Shown piece by piece: positions 21,855 through 32,694 of a stretch of 64,000 nucleotides of DNA (the stretch's first letter is position 1; each line of letters opens with the position of its first letter). Under the pieces are notes generated by a model. The model worked only from the letters and a program-made list of their open reading frames with translations. It had not been told where the DNA came from and did not search any database. The position numbers were made by a program, and so were the translations under genes. This stretch comes from Vombatus ursinus (Eukaryota > Chordata > Mammalia > Diprotodontia > Vombatidae): assembly GCF_900497805.2 (NCBI RefSeq), contig NW_020954581.1, forward strand, positions 2,289,272 to 2,353,271. Reading direction: 5' to 3'.

Positions 21855-22014
21855 CTGATTCTCACAGTTGCTTGAGGGCATTAAGTGGTCAAGTAATTTG
21901 CTGGGGATCACACCACACACACATAATCAGTGTAGATTATGAGGTAGGACTTAAACTTAGTTCTTCTTTATTCTAAAATCAGCTCTCTATCCACTATACC
22001 ATGATGTTTCTAAT
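21855..22014 (-). repeat. Family-E tRNA SINE
   Basis: The complement of the tRNA head is visible at the right end ('cagctctctatccactata', 'ccatgatg'), with 'cttgagggcattaagtggtc' and a decayed CORE at the left. It resembles the copies at 51310 and 54705. Confidence 0.6.
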
Positions 22015-22059
22015 AATAACAGCAATATTATGGTTATTGTTACTATTGCATTCCCATCT

Positions 22060-23160
22060 TTTTTGGTACTATTCAGATAGAAATGGTCCTAGAATAAGTT
22101 ATTATTTTGTGATTTTCCTGACAATAGAAACATCAAGATAACAGAAACATTCAATATCCTATGAACCATCAGACCAGAGGATAAAACAATGGTTTTTGTA
22201 GTTGAATAAAAGTATTGGGTTATAAGTGCGTCCTCCTTAGGCTCACTGAAAGCATCGTCAGTTCAATAACTCAATCTGTCTTTAATTTCTGGTGATGATG
22301 ACCTGGTCTTAAATCCCCATCACAAATCTCTCCCTTTCCATAAACAACTTGGCTTGATTTAGGTGTTTTTCCAATGCTTCTTTGTCAATATATTGTTGTC
22401 TAAATTCATGTAGATGTCACCTGGAGACCCTTTTGGTCCTGTTCTTAGGATTTTAGGAGTTACATAGGCTCCATCTTTAGGCAAACCACTTTCACTTACA
22501 TTTGACAAATGTAATGGTGTATACCTGTTGTTGGCCCTTACTGTGGCCAAGCTCTAATTGTTCTGAAAGTATTTCTGTCAGTTTTATACTTATTTATCTG
22601 AAAAATGTATCTTCTTCCTTGTTGATGATGAAGTATTAATCTTTTTCTAATGGCCTTAGGAGGATAGGCCCTCTGTTTCATTAATAGTGAATGGATTTTG
22701 TAAGGATACTTTCTAAATCTCTTACAATCCATTTTAAAGTTCCATGAAAATGTACATTATAATTGGTATCCTAAAGGTGTTCAATTCTTTAAATATGTTC
22801 TTCTCATTTAGTTTTTATTTCAGGATTCCCCTTAGCATATTCAGCCATAAACTTCTCTTTGATATCTTTACATTCAGTGTTCCTTTTCTGGAGGAGATCA
22901 AGATATTTGTAGGAATTAATTTCATTTATTGATTCAAAATGACTTCTGGCTTCAAGTTCAAAGCCTTTAGTCTCCATTGAGTCCAGATGACATTTTGATA
23001 TCCCTGGAAAAAGATCCTATGGGATAAAGGAGATCTTTAATGTGTTTTTGGTGGAGTCATATGATATACATCCATGTATATAAACTAATTAATAAGATAT
23101 TTTGGTTAAACTCCTTTAATTTAGAAGCCATATTTAATTCTAGTAAGGAAAGATAATAAT
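22060..23160 (-). repeat. R2/R4(Dong)-like LINE fossil
   Basis: The minus strand encodes broken pieces of a non-LTR reverse transcriptase C-terminus. Readable blocks, in element order, are SINEINSYKYLDLLQ (about 22935), KEKFMAEYAK, a stretch resembling NTFRIPI-x-MYIF, then LLMKQRAYPPKAIRKRL and HHQQGRRYIF (22640-22700), and NNRYTPLHLS further on (22510-22535). The pattern YKYLG..Q / W...DLE / RAHHPKS / RLYLPR.GGRGL is known from R2/R4-type elements; the fossil keeps its spacing but not all key residues. The YIDD region expected near 23060-23090 is not preserved. The part at 22060-22370 would be its 3' end and recurs at 23690-25012. Clade assignment is from memory of the family pattern. Such elements are rare in mammals. 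Confidence 0.5.
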
Positions 23161-23594
23161 GAATTTAAGGCTATAACAAGCTTTAGGTGTCTTCCAGGAA
23201 AATGCCATATTTTTTATGGATTACTCTTTACATTATTGTATTGGTGGCATGTTATAAACAGGGAACCATTTTCCATGTAGAATCTATTTGCATGTAGATA
23301 TTCTCACTATTTTTTTTTAATATTTACAGCACATGAATGAGCCATGAGTGCAAAACTGAGGCAAAGGTTTTGTGGTAATTGACAAAGGTAATAGAAAAGT
23401 TATGATGCTTCTAGGTAGTTTATTCAATACTTATTGAATCAATAAGAAGTTATTCTTTATACCCATGGGGATTTTTAATCATAGCTTTTTTTTATCCTGC
23501 TGACATTTTTTTCTCATAAACCTATAGAGTTTTTTTTTTTAGGGATACAAGTAATGAGTGCTCTGTATAAGGTGCACAAACACCTAATGGGATT
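23161..23594. other. Unassigned AT-rich stretch
   Basis: Possibly more of the LINE fossil upstream, but no protein block can be read. Several T-runs (23311, 23483, 23531). Confidence 0.35.
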
Positions 23595-23670
23595 ACATTT
23601 GGTGGGTTCACTGTTCTCCTCTTTTAATTATATATATATATATGCATATATTATTACTATCATTATCATT
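23595..23670. repeat. AT-rich simple repeat
   Basis: (TA)n at about 23627-23650, then ATT/ATC-rich units. Confidence 0.8.
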
Positions 23671-23879
23671 ATATCTTGTTCATATTTTTAATGGAACTCA
23701 CATAAAAATGGTTCTAAGACAAGCTGCTCTCCTATCATTGTTCTTTTATATTCGGAATTCTCTGGACTATTACATGGGTAGCTAAAATAACTGCATTTTG
23801 TGGTTGAGTAAAAATGTTAGGATGCAAGCTCATCCTCTGTGGACTCACTAAAAAGCACCATAGGTATAATTCTAGTGGC

Positions 23880-24122
23880 AGATGAAACAATAATAAAGCA
23901 AGTTTTTTATATAAACTTAAGGTTTACAAAACTTATACATTTTATCCTTACAACTAGCCTGGGAGGTAGACACTATTATTATTCCTATTTTACAGCTGAG
24001 AAAACTGAGGCAGATGGTTAAGTGACTTGCTCAAGGTCACCTAGCTAGAAAGTGTCTGAGACAGGATTTGTACTCAAGTCTTCCTGACTACAGGTCCAGT
24101 GCTCTATTCACTGAACCACAAA
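23880..24122 (-). repeat. MIR/THER1-type CORE-SINE
   Basis: The complement shows 'aaacttaaggtttacaaaac', 'cctattttacagctgagaaa', 'caaggtcacctagctagaa' and the tRNA head 'tcttcctgactacaggtcc'. Full-length layout. Confidence 0.85.
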
Positions 24123-24164
24123 GGTATTAAGCACCTCAGATTCTTCTCATGTTATTTCGAGCCC

Positions 24165-24245
24165 CTTGGTCAGGTTGTCATCATCTTCATCCCTGTCATC
24201 CTCGTCCTCATCGTCATTGTCATGTTGTCATTTTTGTCATTTAGA
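24165..24245. repeat. TCATCG-type degenerate simple repeat
   Basis: Imperfect GTCATC/CTCATC/GTCATT units over about 75 bases. Confidence 0.6.
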
Positions 24246-24269
24246 GTTATCCCAAAGATACCTTCAATG

Positions 24270-24905
24270 AGTCAGAAAATATGAGTTTACATCCCAATAC
24301 TCTCATCCAATTATAAAATAAACAGGCATTTTATCTGCCTACACAACAGTCCACAGAACATTGAATATAAAAGAATAATTGCACGCTTGTCATCTGGCTG
24401 TTTATATCTAACTTCCTCTCTCTTTTTCTACCATTCCCCATGTGAGACGTAACTCAAAGTCTCTTTTTTAGTCATATTGCTTTGCACTTTTTCCTACTAT
24501 TTTACTAAAAATTAATTTATCTCTTCCATATTGTTTTGCAATAACGTACTTATTGAACATGAATCTACTTTATGTCTTTGATTCTAGTTCTGGAACCTCA
24601 TTGATCTATTTCCTGGTATTTTCAGTACTAAATGATCTTGGTAATTTATTGCATTACAGTATAATTTATGATATAGCAAAGCACATTCCCCTTCTACCAT
24701 TTCCTCCCAAATTTTCCAATCAAATTCTTATCTTTTATATAAATTTTATCACTTTATCTAGATCCATGAAGTATCCCATTGGAATCTGCATTAAATTTAT
24801 AAATTTATTTAGGTATTTTTGCCATCTTTACTATATTGGCTCTATCTAGCCATAAATGTTGATATCTTTTCATTTGTACCTGTTAAAATTACCTTTTCAT
24901 TCTTT
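24270..24905 (-). repeat. L1 LINE, ORF2 fragment
   Basis: The minus strand at 24770-24850 reads ANIVKMAKIPK then IYKFNA, matching the conserved L1 ORF2 block INIVKMAILPK..YRFNAIPI. The rest of the segment has the AT-rich character of L1 but no clear blocks. Confidence 0.6.
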
Positions 24906-25042
24906 CTAAATAGATAGACCTCATTTTAATTTCTGATGATGATGACCTGGTCTTAAATCCCCATCACAAATCTCTCCCTTTCCATAAACAAATTGGCTTG
25001 ATTTAGATGTTTGGTAGGTTGATGTCCTACTATTCCAATGAT

Positions 25043-25300
25043 GGTCAAGTAGATGGTGCAGTGGATAGAGTGCCAGGCCTGAGGTCAGGAAGACTCATCT
25101 TCCTAAGTTTGAATCTGGCCTCAGACACTTACAAGCTGTGTAACCCTGAGCAAATCACTTAACCCTGTTTGCCTCAGTTTCTCATCTGTAAAATGAGCTG
25201 GAGAAGGAAACGGCAAACTACTGTAGTATCTCTGCCAAGAAAACCCCAAATGGAATCACAAAGAGTTGGATACGACTGAAATGACTAAACAATAACATAA
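25043..25300 (+). repeat. Mar1-type SINE with RTE-like tail
   Basis: It has the head 'gatggtgcagtggatagagt', CORE, 'gctggagaaggaaacggca' and 'gagttggatacgactgaaat'. A perfect 11-base TSD 'attccaatgat' lies at 25032-25042 and 25301-25311. Confidence 0.92.
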
Positions 25301-25311
25301 ATTCCAATGAT

Positions 25312-26425
25312 TTCTTTGGGGCTTCATTTTTATTTTAAAAATTCACTATTCATTAATATTATTTAACTATCACTAATATTATTAATGTAAACATTCATCA
25401 ATAATATTCATTGATGTGCTTATTTAACTTTTTTCAAATGCAAAGTCAATTGAATTTTCTCTGTAGTGCCTGGGCCCCTACTCACTCAAAGGCTCCAGAA
25501 CACTAACCCAGGTTCCAAGCTTTCATGAATCAGATTCCTTTCTTACCATAGTTTATATATCCCTGCTATTGGTTTTACTCTTTTTTTAAACTAGGCAGCC
25601 ATTAGATTCAAATAGTTCCAAGTGAAGGCATTTAATAAAATAGCATAGTAACAAAAGCAAGAACATTTCCCCAACTTGAGATCACTACCCCACAAATGCA
25701 TAGTCAGTATGGAGAATGGGCCTGTACAGGGGTCACACATGGTTCTTTAGCCAGGGCACCATGTGGAGCGGTGCTCCCAGAGCAAATACACCTGACAAGT
25801 CCACACAGGGGTAGGAGGATTTCATGGGCCCAATGTCAGTGTCATCTGGGTATTTCATCCCACTGTTCTTTGCCAGTCCTACTCTTCACTAGGTATTATT
25901 CTTCATGACTCCCTCTTCAGGGTCTCATGTCTGCTCCATCTGGTGTTCAGGGCCATTTGAATAACATACAGTTGGTATGTGTTCCATGTAGGGAAGGGCT
26001 ACGACTCTCCAGGTCAACAGTTATGACACTTTCCCCTCAACCAGGCGGCTTATAGAAGATACCCTAAGCCCAGGTGAAGGTGTGAACTCTTCTTTTTAAT
26101 TATTCTCCTCTGTCGGCCTCTTAAAAACGTCTCTGTTCAACTCTCATCTGACTTATGGTCAGAAATCAATTTTTATTCTTAGTTTTTATCATGCCCTCCA
26201 TGCTGAGGCAAATATCCCCAGGGCTCTACTTCATCAAATGGGAAAGGAACTGAGTGAACCTCTCCAGAGATAATTGCTTTAAACCTCCCCCTATCACACT
26301 CTGTTCTATGTAAATCACAAGGGCTAGATACAGAGGACTGAGAAGTCTAGGGGCCTTTGTTCCATTTCCTCTAAGCAACTAATCATAGAGAGTTCTCTCT
26401 GGTCTCACTGCAGACTGGAACATAA
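25312..26425. other. Long unassigned stretch
   Basis: AT-rich at 25330-25440, then moderately GC-rich at 25690-26050. No repeat or exon that I can name. Confidence 0.4.
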
Positions 26426-26429
26426 AATG

Positions 26430-27125
26430 AATGTGAGTGGTTAAGAGGCTATTATACAGTTCCAAGCAAGAGGGTCTGAATGAGGGAGGTGGCAGTGTAA
26501 GTAGAGAAAAGGACAATTACAAGAGGTTCTGTAGATGATATAATGAGTGAGCCTTGCCAACTGATTGGAAATGGGGAGTTGGTAAGGAAAAAGTAAGGGT
26601 TATAAATGTGACTTGAAGGTAGTGGACTTGGGGGACTGGGAAGAACAATAGTGCCTCCAATAAAAATAAGGAAGACTTAAAAAGGGGGTAGATTTAGGGC
26701 AAAAGATCATCAGTTCCATTTGGGACTAGTTGACTTTGAGATGCTTGTGGAATATACAGGAAGAGATGTTCTGCAGGCAATTGGAGACTAGGGTCCAAGA
26801 GAGAGCCTAAGGATAGAGATTTGGATTTGGGAGTTCACTTCAAAGGGATGATCGTTGCATCCAAATGAGAGGGGAGGGGAGCATAGATTGTAGAGATAGA
26901 AGAATGCTCAGTAGACACAGCCTTGGGGACACACATATTTAGGGGATGAGGGATGGATGACCAATGAGCAAAAAGAATTTAAAAGAAGCACTTGGGCAGT
27001 AGAAGAACCAGAGGAGAGTTGAGTCACAGAAGCCAAAAGAGAAAGGAGGATCCAAGGAAAGGGACCATCAACAGTGTCACAAGCTGCAGTCAGGTCAAAG
27101 AGTACGAGCACAAGAAAGGGCAGGT
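26430..27125 (-). repeat. L2 LINE, about 700 bp of 3' region
   Basis: The complement follows the L2 3' region at length: 'gactttgagatgcttgtgg', 'gcaattggagactagggtcc', 'cagccttggggacacacat', 'ccagaggagagttgagtcac', 'gtgtcacaagctgcagtca'. It is one of the longest L2 pieces here. Confidence 0.8.
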
Positions 27126-27133
27126 GCTTAGAA

Positions 27134-27346
27134 CAGGTGTCCAACACATGGTGGCCCCCAACACTCCCAAGTGTGACTTGAATTAATTAAATACAATTAA
27201 AATTACATATAATAAAATAAAATAAATAAAAACATAATAAAGCATAAAAAATATTAGTGGGTAATTTTCTAAGCCAATATGTGACCCACACGAATCCTTA
27301 CGCATGATTTAGTGATCTCCATTTCCATCTGATTTTGACACCGTTG
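27134..27346. mobile_element. hAT-like miniature DNA transposon (213 bp)
   Basis: The terminal inverted repeats are related: 5' 'caggtgtccaacacatgg' and, inverted, 3' 'caacggtgtcaaaatcag'. The 8-base flanks 'gcttagaa' (27126-27133) and 'ccttagag' (27347-27354) match at 6 of 8 positions, as expected of an old hAT target duplication. The interior is AT-rich and non-coding. Confidence 0.6.
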
Positions 27347-27588
27347 CCTTAGAGGCTGTGATAGGAGCTACATCTACTTCATGCAGTCTAAAGCTGGTTT
27401 CTCCCTAAAAAGTTAAGAAAACCATCCATGAGACTTAATTGATTTGGGAAAATAAAGGTTCAAAACTGTTGACACAGCTTTCTGCTCTCCTAAGACATCA
27501 ATATGCCCATACCACAAGGAGTCAGTGCCCTGTATGCTTTATGGATGCCCCCCTGCTATAAATGGCAGGAAGGTGCCTCAGGCTCTAG

Positions 27589-27836
27589 ATAGCCTAACTA
27601 TTTAGGTAGTGAGGGCTGGGCCTAGAGTCAGGAAGACCTGAGTTCAAATCTGGGCTTAGACGACTTACTGGCTATGTGACCCTAAGCAAGTCACTGAATC
27701 TCTATTTGCCTTAATCCATTGAAGAAGGAAACGACAAACCATTCTAGTATCTTTGCCAAGAAAACTCCAAGGATAGTATTGGTGTGCTATGACCCCATGG
27801 GTCAAGAAGAGTTGGACACAACTGAAAAACAACACC
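27589..27836 (+). repeat. Mar1-type SINE with RTE-like tail
   Basis: It has 'gagtcaggaagacctgagtt', CORE, 'tctttgccaagaaaactcc' and 'gagttggacacaactgaaa'. Confidence 0.85.
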
Positions 27837-27949
27837 TCCATATGAGTAAACATACCCTTTTGACTAGACACATTTCCATACAGATTTGTATCTGGAGGAG
27901 CTATGTCTAACTGAACCAGTCCCACTTATGACTAACTATCCTTTTCAAG

Positions 27950-28192
27950 GGAAAGCTAGGTGGTCCAGTGGTTAGAGTACCAGGCCTGGAGTCAGGAGGA
28001 TCTGAGTTCAAATGTGACCTCAGACACTTTCTAGTTGTGCAACTCTGGTCAAGTCACTTAACTCTGTTTGCCTCAATTTCCTCATCTGTAAAATGAGTTG
28101 GAAAAGGAAATGGCAAACCACTCCAATATCTTGGCCAAGAAAACCCCAGATGGGGTCACAAAGAGATAGATGTGACTGAAAAACTGACAGAC
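27950..28192 (+). repeat. Mar1-type SINE with RTE-like tail
   Basis: It has 'aggcctggagtcaggaggat', CORE, 'aaaggaaatggcaaaccac' and 'gatagatgtgactgaaaa'. Same orientation as the copy 115 bases upstream. Confidence 0.87.
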
Positions 28193-28934
28193 CAATATAG
28201 CCGTACCTAATGTTCACTATCAAAATTGTACCATCTGCATTCACTCTTGATTTCTTTTCCCTAAAGACTCGGTGGGTACTAGGCAGACATAGATCGTTTA
28301 AGTGTGGTGCTATCTAATGAAAGGGTAAGTGGGGATCCTTTCTATCCTAGTAATCTGTGATCTGGGAATGACATGAAGACAGTATCTGTGATATTTCCAC
28401 ATTCCTTGTGCCCTTTGGTGGCTGCCAAGTACCTTAAACCTGGCATTCTCAGGATTAGTGTAACCCTTCTTTGGCTGGGCTATTTGTTTCTCTGAATTTT
28501 CTTGCCATCTCTGAGTGCTAGAGAAAAATGGAAAGTGTGAAGGTAAATTGCCTGGGGCAATTAACATAAAAATATTTACCTGGGATGTTCCAATGTCACA
28601 CTATAATGGGATATTTTCAAATAAAGAGTCTCTGTGCTTTACGGAAAATATGGAGAATATGGCAGAGATACAAGAAGTCATAAGGCAGGTCATGAGGTTG
28701 AAGCAGAGGTCTAAGGAGTGGTCAATCTTTCAGTTTGACTGGGAACCCCACCACCCCCTCCACTGCAACATGGAAAGAAGCCATGAAAGAACACTGAAAA
28801 ACACATTGAAGACCTACAGGAGAAGACACTGGTCAAAAAGTGGCCATTGGCTGTCGGGTAAGCAACCTCTGATATGTGTGGTTAGGCCTTGCCTAGTGCC
28901 AATTATGATAGTGAGGAGCCCATGAATGCAGCAA
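28193..28934. other. Unassigned stretch with a 136-codon open frame
   Basis: The plus-strand frame 28515-28925 is the longest repeat-free one in the window. It has no motif, domain or low-complexity pattern I recognise, no splice context and no flanking exon, and its length is within chance for 64 kb. I do not call it a gene. Confidence 0.35.
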
Positions 28935-29222
28935 AAACATTCTCCTCCTCACTTCCACCTCGTAGCTTTCCTGGTTTCCTATAAGACTCAGCTCAGATCT
29001 CATCCGCTGAAGGCTTTTCCCTGCTGCTAGTACCTTCTCTACAGAGACTGTTTTCCATTGATGGCCTGTATCTTGTATGTACCTAGGAATTTATAGGTTG
29101 TCTCCTTCACTACAATATAAGCCCCTTTAGGGCAGGGACCATGGCATTTTGGGCTTTCATTGTATCCCCCACATGGTATGTACCAAACACTTAATAAATG
29201 CTTGATGATGGATGACAGGTCC
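28935..29222 (+). repeat. L2 LINE 3' end
   Basis: It has 'ctataagactcagctcagat', 'tagggcagggaccatggca' and 'acacttaataaatgcttgat'. Confidence 0.85.
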
Positions 29223-30484
29223 AATTAGACTTTTGATGCTAAAATCCTTAGGGGGCATCTGTCTACCTATAGTCATTGGCTACATTTAGGGAACATTACA
29301 TACTGAAGCCTAAGTGGAGAAGGTGAGATTTCATACCTCACTAATAGCAGCAGTGTAGGGAATTTTAAAACTGACAGCATTCATTTTGTCTTCACTGTAG
29401 TAAAAAGTGGAAAAAAAATATGAATAAGACATCTTCCTTTCTAGTCACGGAAAGCTGGGAAAGAGGTTCAGATCTTAATGGGACGGGAAATAAGCCATGA
29501 GAGATCTATGCGTTATATTATAGTCATTGATACCCTCAAGCAGAAACCCAAGGAAAGCAGCTATGGAAAGCTGTGGTCTGAGCATGCTCTGTTGGTAGTG
29601 GGCAAATTGCCAAAGAATAGAACCTAGGAGCTGCTCATACATATGTGTGCAGTGAAAGTGAGTCACACAAGTGGCAAGCAAAGGTGGAATTTGAACCCAG
29701 ATCTTTGGAGTTCAAATTCCAGTGCACCATATTGTTTTATCTTGTTTTAGCACTGTAGAGCATGGGGGTGTCCACAGCTGTCTGAATCAGTATGGGAGAG
29801 TGCCTTTAGCTACCCTAGCTAGAGTTGGGAGTCACAGCTGGTGGCCTACCCAGATACTGGCTTCTTTGAAGCCATTCCAGTCCTACCCCTAGGAATGATT
29901 GGTTCTGCCCGTGTCAGTGATATTCAGTGTGGTAAGCAAAGTCTTCTGAGTTCCCGTCCCCATCCCTAGACTCACCACTGCTACTTTCTGAGAGTCACCT
30001 GGAAGTACCGATGATGCCTATTACTGGAGAACCTTCCCTCGTCTTACCCTGCCAAGATCTCTTAAAGGAAGGAATGTTGGGGCAGCTACCCCTCCTTTCT
30101 CAGTTCACAGAGACAGTATGTGGGGAAGTTGATGTTGCGTTCATTTTCCTGAGCTCCAAAGAAGATGTCAAAAATAGAAAAGATAACAGGTTCCTGTGGG
30201 AGGCTGTGTTTTCACTTCTTAATCTTGAAATTGTTGGCTCCACAGCTATTTCAGAATAACCAAAGAATTCACAAGATTTACTTCCAGTATTTAGAACGTA
30301 GTGGAATGTCTGTCTAAGCAGTGGTTAGACAATCATGCCCTTTCCTTGGGTCTCTGCTGTGATACCTAGCTCCTTCTCCACTGGGATAAGGATGGAGGGA
30401 CAAGGTAGGAATCAATCTGGGGGACTCCATTTTAAGACTCACCAAAGCACATACAAAAAGAGATGGCATGGTCCTCATGTTGGA
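29223..30484. other. Long stretch, mostly unassigned
   Basis: A short minus-strand MIR piece is likely at 29665-29735 ('gaatttgaacccagatctt'). The rest, including an 82-codon frame at 30011-30259, has no recognisable content. Confidence 0.4.
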
Positions 30485-30668
30485 CTATAATAAGAGCTCC
30501 CATTTCTACAGCACTTTAAGGTCAGCAGCTCACTTCCCTCATATTAACTTGGTGAGGTGGGTAGTGCAAGGACTATTATTCCCATTTTACAGATGAAGAA
30601 ACAAAGGCTGAGAAAGGTTGAAAGACTAGCCCAAGCTTACAACGATGCTGAATATGGGAGCCAAGAAA
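30485..30668 (-). repeat. MIR/THER1-type SINE fragment
   Basis: The complement shows 'acagcactttaaggtcagc' and 'cccattttacagatgaaga'. Confidence 0.75.
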
Positions 30669-30721
30669 AAAACAAACAAAACCCCTTCCATTTCTAGCTC
30701 TCTAGGAAGAAGAACTTATTC

Positions 30722-30848
30722 AAGTTCGAACTCGGAAATTTGCGGTGTGACTTTGGGCAAGTCTCTTAACCTACCTAGGAAGGCCTCCGTTTCCTCGTCT
30801 GTAAAACAGTCTCTACATTTCTTTCCAGATCCAGATATCTGTTCTCAC
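30722..30848 (+). repeat. MIR3-type SINE
   Basis: It has 'gtgtgactttgggcaagtc', 'ccgtttcctcgtctgtaaa' and the tail 'tttctttccagatccagat'. Confidence 0.7.
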
Positions 30849-30879
30849 TCTATAGAGTTTTCCTTTTATTCACTCTAAA

Positions 30880-31108
30880 ATTTATACAGAATTTTAAAGT
30901 CTGTAAATCTCCATCTCTATCTTCTTTGATCCTCACAACAACTCTTTGCTATTGGTATTATCAGCATCTTTTTACAATGAGGACACTGAGGCTTAGAGAA
31001 ACTTACTCATGGTAGCATGGATAGTAAGTGTCAGCGGTAAGATCTGAACCCAGGTCTTCCTGACTCCAAAGCCAGTACTGTATCCTAGCCACTACATCAT
31101 GCTGTCGC
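30880..31108 (-). repeat. MIR/THER1-type SINE
   Basis: The complement shows 'gatcctcacaacaactctt', 'aatgaggacactgaggctta' and the head 'ggtcttcctgactccaaag', ending at 'cactacatcatgctgtc'. Confidence 0.8.
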
Positions 31109-31117
31109 TTAAGTAGA

Positions 31118-31218
31118 ATGAGTATTGTTATCCTCGTTAAAGAGAAAGAAACCGAGGATCAGCAAACTGACAAGACTTACACTAAGGTCACTAACCTAGT
31201 AAATGTCAGCACCAGGAC
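31118..31218 (-). repeat. MIR-class fragment
   Basis: The stretch 'attgttatcctcgttaaag' and 'aggtcactaacctagtaaat' are a diverged complement of a CORE-SINE. Confidence 0.5.
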
Positions 31219-31340
31219 AACTCAGGACATCTTACCGTCTATTCTTTCCTTACATATTTCACCACCGCCATGCATACTTTCCAGGCCTATATCTGGAAAC
31301 CAAAAACAATTTCGCCATTGTTTCTGCAATGTGCGTTCAC

Positions 31341-31555
31341 TTTTTTTTCAGTTTTTTCCTACTCTGCATGACTCCATTTGTGGTTTTCTTGGCAAAAATA
31401 CTGGAGGGTTTCTCATTTCCTTCTCTAGCTCATTTTACAGATGAGGAAACTGAGGCAAACAGGGATAAATGACTTGCCCAGGGTCACATAGCTAGTAAAT
31501 GTCTGAGGCCAGATTTGAACTCAGGTCTTCTATCCACTTCATCCCCTAGCTACGT
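31341..31555 (-). repeat. Mar1-type SINE with RTE-like tail
   Basis: The complement shows 'gactccatttgtggttttct', 'tcatttccttctctagctca', 'ggtcacatagctagtaaat' and the truncated head. Confidence 0.85.
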
Positions 31556-31654
31556 CTTGTTTCTATGAAGGCTATGACAATTACCATACCATGGCTTCAT
31601 TCATCACTCCTACGAATCCTCAAACAGAAAGGCCCCTGGCCACAGCCCCACTAT

Positions 31655-31797
31655 ATTTGCTTTCCTTCCCCTCTACCCCCCATTGGAATGTAAACTCCTT
31701 AAAGGCAGAGATTGTCTTTCTGCTTGTATTTGTATTCCTAGTGCTTAGCACAATGCATGGCACTTATTTTTAATAAATGCATGTTGACTGATCCATC
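31655..31797 (+). repeat. L2 LINE 3' terminus
   Basis: It has 'gtaaactccttaaaggcaga', 'gcttagcacaatgcatggca' and 'aataaatgcatgttgactga'. Confidence 0.85.
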
Positions 31798-31804
31798 CGT
31801 TGCT

Positions 31805-32045
31805 AGGAAGGCAGTGCCACACAATGGAAGGAACCCTAACTCTGGGGTCAAAGGACCTGTGTTCAAATCCCATCTCAGATGTTTGCTGCCTGCGTGACCC
31901 TCAGTCCTTCTGAGTCTCAGCTTTCTCATCTATAAAATGAGGATAATAATATCTGGCATTCTCTCTGTACAGTGCTGTTGTAAGGACCAAAAGAATGTAT
32001 TCTTGAAAATGCTTTGCAAACTATAAAGTATGGCCTAAATTTGTA
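31805..32045 (+). repeat. MIR/THER1-type CORE-SINE
   Basis: It has 'gtcaaaggacctgtgttcaa', 'ttctcatctataaaatgagg' and the L2-like tail 'aatgctttgcaaactataaa'. Confidence 0.75.
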
Positions 32046-32079
32046 TTCAGATAGCTTTGTTCTGCTCGGCCACAGAGAA

Positions 32080-32602
32080 CAAAACTAGGAACAACGGGTT
32101 GAAATCTAGAGTGAATTTTGCCTTGATGTAAGGGAACAACTGGGGCATCTAGGTGGCTCTATAGTGCATAGAGCGCTGGACATGGAGCACAGAAAGACTC
32201 GTCTTCAGGGGTTCCAATCCAGCCCCAGACACTTACTAGCCGGGTGACCTTGGGCAAGTCACTTCACCCTTTCTATTTCTGTTTCCTCATCTGTAAAATG
32301 AGCTGGAGAAGGAATGGCAGACCACCGCAGTATCTTTGCCAAGAAAACCCCAAATGGGGTCATGAAGAGTTGGACATGACTGAAAAAATGACCGCAAGGG
32401 CACAACTTGCAAACAAACAAGAGATATTCCAAAGTAGGTTGAGCTGCCTTGGGAGGTGGTGGGTTCTTGCTCACCAGTGGTCCTAAAGTGTAGGCTCAAT
32501 GACCATTTATCAGGTTTATTGTAAAGGATATTCCAATTCAGGTACAGGTTGGACTAATTGGTTTCTCAAGTCCCTTCCAACTCTGAGATTGGGGGATTCT
32601 GT
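32080..32602 (+). repeat. CR1/L3 LINE 3' end, split by a SINE
   Basis: L3 occurs at 32085-32141 ('gaacaaaactaggaacaacg') and 32408-32602 ('gagctgccttgggaggtgg', 'ggttggactaattggtttc', 'cccttccaactctgaga'). Confidence 0.85.
32142..32396 (+). repeat. Mar1-type SINE with RTE-like tail
   Basis: It has 'ggggcatctaggtggctcta', CORE, 'gctggagaaggaatggcag' and 'gagttggacatgactgaaa'. The TSD is 'agggaacaact' (32131-32141) and 'agggcacaact' (32397-32407). It inserted into the L3. Confidence 0.92.
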
Positions 32603-32605
32603 AAA

Positions 32606-32694
32606 ATCAGATAATGTATACAAAGTGCTTCATTAACCTTAAAGAACTAGCTAAAAGTCATCTATTATTGTTACTGTGATGATCAGTAATTTCA
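32606..32694 (+). repeat. MIR/THER1 3' tail fragment
   Basis: The stretch 'gtatacaaagtgcttcatta' and the ATT-rich end are a diverged L2-like SINE tail. Confidence 0.5.

Larger units (their letters stand above)
23690..25012 (-). repeat. Second copy of the R4-like LINE 3' region, split
   Basis: The left part (about 23700-23868) aligns with 22090-22265 at roughly 70% by eye. The right part (24925-25012) aligns with 22281-22368 at 85 of 88 bases. A THER1 and an L1 fragment lie between them. Confidence 0.6.

Noticed and set aside
28515-28925. 136-codon open frame on the plus strand
   Set aside because: No domain, no similarity I recognise, no splice or promoter context. A frame of this length is expected by chance in 64 kb.
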